In this document: one piece after another, positions 62,010 to 64,000 of the stretch
Layout: each line of letters opens with the position of its first letter
How positions within the stretch are numbered: position 1 is the stretch's first letter
NCBI GenBank assembly: GCA_041658725.1
Contig: JBAZZQ010000010.1
Coordinates: forward strand, 1 to 64,000
Length of the DNA: 64,000 nt
From: JBAZZQ01 sp041658725
GTDB lineage: Bacteria; Planctomycetota; Phycisphaerae; JAAYCJ01
Reading direction: 5' to 3'
Made by a program: the position numbers and the translations under genes
Notes under the pieces: model-generated
Told to the model about the DNA's origin: nothing
What the model saw: the letters and a program-made list of their open reading frames with translations, nothing else
Databases searched by the model: none

Positions 62010-63451
62010 TGGGCAAATGCAGTTTCGGAAACGTCGTGGTCAATGAGGTCTTTCAGCCAAAATATCCTTTCGGTACGGACCTGGAGGGGCGATTTCTGTA
62101 CCTGGAGGACGGTCCGAACCGCTGGCTCCTGGCGGCCTTCGATTTTTCCTATATGTTCCGACACACCAGCCGGGCGTGGCGGACCCGGATATCGGAGGCG
62201 ACGGGAATCCCCGTCTCTAACATTTGGGTTCATGAACTTCAAAACCATTCCGCCCCGGGGGCGCTCGCCCTGGACGGTCAACCATGTGAAAAACTCGTCG
62301 AAATTTCCCTGCCGGTGATCCGGGACATGATCCATCGGGCCCAGGAGGCGGAGCTAAGCTATGTGATCGCCGATCTTGGGGACCGGTTCAGTTACAATCG
62401 CGAGCAATATATTCCGGAGTTGGGAACGGTGACCGTCTGGCAGGGGATGCAGTATGATTCGACCGATGGCCGGGCCTATACCCAGGATCCGTCCATCCTG
62501 CTGCTCGGAAACTGGAAACCGGACCTGCCCGCCTTTAAAAGTCCGATTTACTTTGATCGTCCGGCGGATCCGCAAGGGGCCTTGCTGGTCTTTCGGTCCG
62601 TAAAGGGAGACGTGTTGGGTACGTTGACCCGTTTTGCCGCCCACGCGGCGATCGCCGGGTCCGGGGCCGATCTGGGAAATCGCATGGAGCATTATCGGTA
62701 TCATTTCTGCTGGCCGGGTTACGTCCGTCGAACGATGGAAGCTCATCTCGGCGGGATTGGAATGTGCGTGTGCGGACCTTGCGGCAACATCAATCCCAAG
62801 AACGTCACGAAGGTCGGCTACGATCATGCCGACGCCGAGGCCCGAAGGATAGGAGAGGGTATCGCCAACGCCTGTTTGGACGCATGGCGGAAAGCGCCGT
62901 CTTCCTGGGAGCCGATCCAAATGGGCCATCCCGCCAGTACTCATGCCGATCTGCCCCTGCGGGATTCGATCCCTCGGAGTCGTAAGGAATTAATTCCGGA
63001 GGAGGAATTCAAGAAGTGGCAGGATAACGACTGGCAGGAGATACATTCCGTGCTGATACCGCAGGGAGCGCCTCCGGCTTCCATCAAACGACGTCTGGAT
63101 GAGCACCAACATCAGGTCGTGATCCGGAATATCCTGGATCGATGGGTGGCTTTATCGGAGGAGGAATTGCAGAAAAGAACGATGACGGTGGAATTGGAGG
63201 CCGTGCGATTGAACGACCTGATCCTTGGCGGCCTGCCGGGTGAAAGCATGACCGAGACCTGCCAATGGCTGCGGGCCCAGACGATCGGTTCTAAATTGAT
63301 TATGATCGACCAGGTGAATGGGTATTGCGTCTACCAGACCACGACCGAGCAATACAACGAGGGAGGATACCACTACTGGTGCGGGTGCATCGCCCGCGGC
63401 GCCGAAGCCCTGACTCGAAAAAAGGCCCTGGAACTGGTTCAAGGAGCTTAG
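62009..63451 (+). CDS. Neutral-ceramidase-like hydrolase, paralogue 2
   Basis: 480 aa, no signal peptide. The same blocks as paralogue 1 occur in the same order: KYPFGTDLEGRFLYLED, NIWVHELQNHSAPGALALDG (His75, His80), RFAAHAAIAG, MCVCGPCGNINPK and LGGLPGESMTETCQWLRAQ. A loop near 330-350 is longer. Two copies flanking the GH4-GH20 core suggest distinct but related substrates, perhaps different N-acyl or ester groups on the same glycan. The one-base overlap with the upstream gene means coupled translation. Confidence 0.7.
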   Translation: MGKCSFGNVVVNEVFQPKYPFGTDLEGRFLYLEDGPNRWLLAAFDFSYMFRHTSRAWRTRISEATGIPVSNIWVHELQNHSAPGALALDGQPCEKLVEISLPVIRDMIHRAQEAELSYVIADLGDRFSYNREQYIPELGTVTVWQGMQYDSTDGRAYTQDPSILLLGNWKPDLPAFKSPIYFDRPADPQGALLVFRSVKGDVLGTLTRFAAHAAIAGSGADLGNRMEHYRYHFCWPGYVRRTMEAHLGGIGMCVCGPCGNINPKNVTKVGYDHADAEARRIGEGIANACLDAWRKAPSSWEPIQMGHPASTHADLPLRDSIPRSRKELIPEEEFKKWQDNDWQEIHSVLIPQGAPPASIKRRLDEHQHQVVIRNILDRWVALSEEELQKRTMTVELEAVRLNDLILGGLPGESMTETCQWLRAQTIGSKLIMIDQVNGYCVYQTTTEQYNEGGYHYWCGCIARGAEALTRKKALELVQGA

Positions 63452-63457
63452 AAAAAA

Positions 63458-64000
63458 ATGATTCGATTGTATCCGTTCATGTTGTATCCGGGAGTGGTAA
63501 TCGCTCATTCGGAGTTCCCGGAAGACCAGTGGTCGTTGCTCTCGCCGGAAGGGGTGTTTTGTCCCGGGAGAATCCTGTCCCGGCAGGAATATGTCGCCCT
63601 CTGGCAAAACGGTCCAAACGGGCAAATTTTCTACGAGGCAATAAATCAGCCGATGGAAAACCGCGGATCGGTTCAATATCGTTTCTTAATGGCGGCTGGT
63701 GATGACGTTATCGATATTACACTGACCCTGACCAACCTTGAAAACCAACCATTGAAAGAAGTCATGGTTGATCTATGCCTGATGGGGGTTCGCGCTGGGC
63801 ACTTTTACGACCCGGATTATACCCGGACGTTTGTGATAACGCACAAAGGCTTAAGCCCGGTTGCGGAGTTCATCGCCAGTCCGGAACGTCCCGTGTTTCG
63901 AAAGGCCGGACGAACCAGCGACTCGATGCATTTTTTTGGACCCCCAAACACATTCTGGATCATTACGCCGGAAGAACTGGCGCGGAATATCGTCATGACC
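63458..64000 (+). CDS. Partial gene of unknown function, last in the operon here
   Basis: 181 codons are open from ATG 63458 to the window edge. No signal peptide. The visible part is beta-rich (VIDITLTLTNLENQPLKEVM, VRAGHFYDPDYTRTFVITHK) and resembles a beta-sandwich domain like those at the front of (alpha/alpha)-barrel enzymes, such as the gene at 59745. The gap to paralogue 2 is 6 nt. The Shine-Dalgarno AAGGAG is inside the end of the upstream gene. I cannot assign a family. Confidence 0.7.
   Translation, partial: MIRLYPFMLYPGVVIAHSEFPEDQWSLLSPEGVFCPGRILSRQEYVALWQNGPNGQIFYEAINQPMENRGSVQYRFLMAAGDDVIDITLTLTNLENQPLKEVMVDLCLMGVRAGHFYDPDYTRTFVITHKGLSPVAEFIASPERPVFRKAGRTSDSMHFFGPPNTFWIITPEELARNIVMT

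Noticed and set aside
1..64000. tRNA, rRNA, tmRNA or RNase P genes
   Set aside because: No cloverleaf or conserved rRNA segment was recognised by eye in the intergenic intervals; short or divergent RNAs could be missed.

Overview
The window looks like chromosomal DNA of a planctomycete, most likely a Phycisphaerae-type lineage. This is inferred from the combination of dockerin-like C-termini on secreted proteins, a PEP-CTERM protein, an orphan H-X9-DG-type pseudopilin, a GH4/GH20/GH38 glycan locus with MttB- and URO-D-type methyltransferase homologues, and an hpf-ptsN-HPr-EI cluster without sugar permeases. Most genes carry clear Shine-Dalgarno sites. I see no rRNA, tRNA or CRISPR array.

Layout. 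Positions 188-632 hold a decayed IS200/IS605 element, followed by an AT-rich lipoprotein gene with a PDZ domain. 2.1-6.0 kb (minus strand) is a housekeeping run thrS-infC-proC-DUF167; infC appears to start at an ATT codon. 6.2-14.0 kb is mixed: a small membrane transporter, a secreted beta-helix/dockerin protein, a nucleotide-sugar dehydrogenase, a membrane methyltransferase, ligA, an ORF6N protein and an alpha/alpha-toroid protein. 14.1-16.6 kb (minus) carries argS, rsfS and rpsU; short palindromic repeats have entered the coding sequence of argS and the 3' end of rsfS. 16.7-23.2 kb (plus) carries DUF502, hpf, ptsN, an HPr with an N-terminal extension, ptsI, a DUF2344 protein and RNase G/E. 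23.4-25.5 kb holds a DUF2089 protein and two paralogous membrane proteins. 25.6-26.9 kb is parA overlapping a VanZ-like gene.

27.4-35.7 kb is a minus-strand stress/signalling island: large catalase, lipoprotein with a clipped HAD motif, DUF883 protein, response regulator, histidine kinase, KaiC-family double ATPase with a coupled partner, and a DUF2294 protein that seems frameshifted. Two unrelated genes here (DUF883 and DUF2294) are preceded by the same roughly 310-340 bp leader, which contains a strong hairpin plus T-run just before the start codon.

36.2-38.2 kb has a Spy/LTxxQ protein, decayed DNA and repeats. 38.3-64.0 kb is a glycan-use locus: an MttB homologue bracketed by two short inverted-repeat elements, a GH38 alpha-mannosidase, a GntR/LacI-type regulator with a near-consensus promoter, three copies of one beta-propeller module carrying different tails (dockerin-like, PEP-CTERM, or fused to a TIM-barrel enzyme), an orphan pseudopilin, and a tightly packed operon from 50,505 to the window edge. 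That operon encodes a URO-D-like protein, two ceramidase-like paralogues, a GH4 glycosidase, a secreted multi-domain glycoside-hydrolase-like protein, a GH20-like hexosaminidase and an alpha/alpha-barrel protein. The set suggests breakdown of a mannose- and hexosamine-containing, possibly N-acylated or methylated glycoconjugate, with most steps inside the cell; the substrate is inference. It is the best candidate for an undescribed system here, together with the duplicated structured leader.
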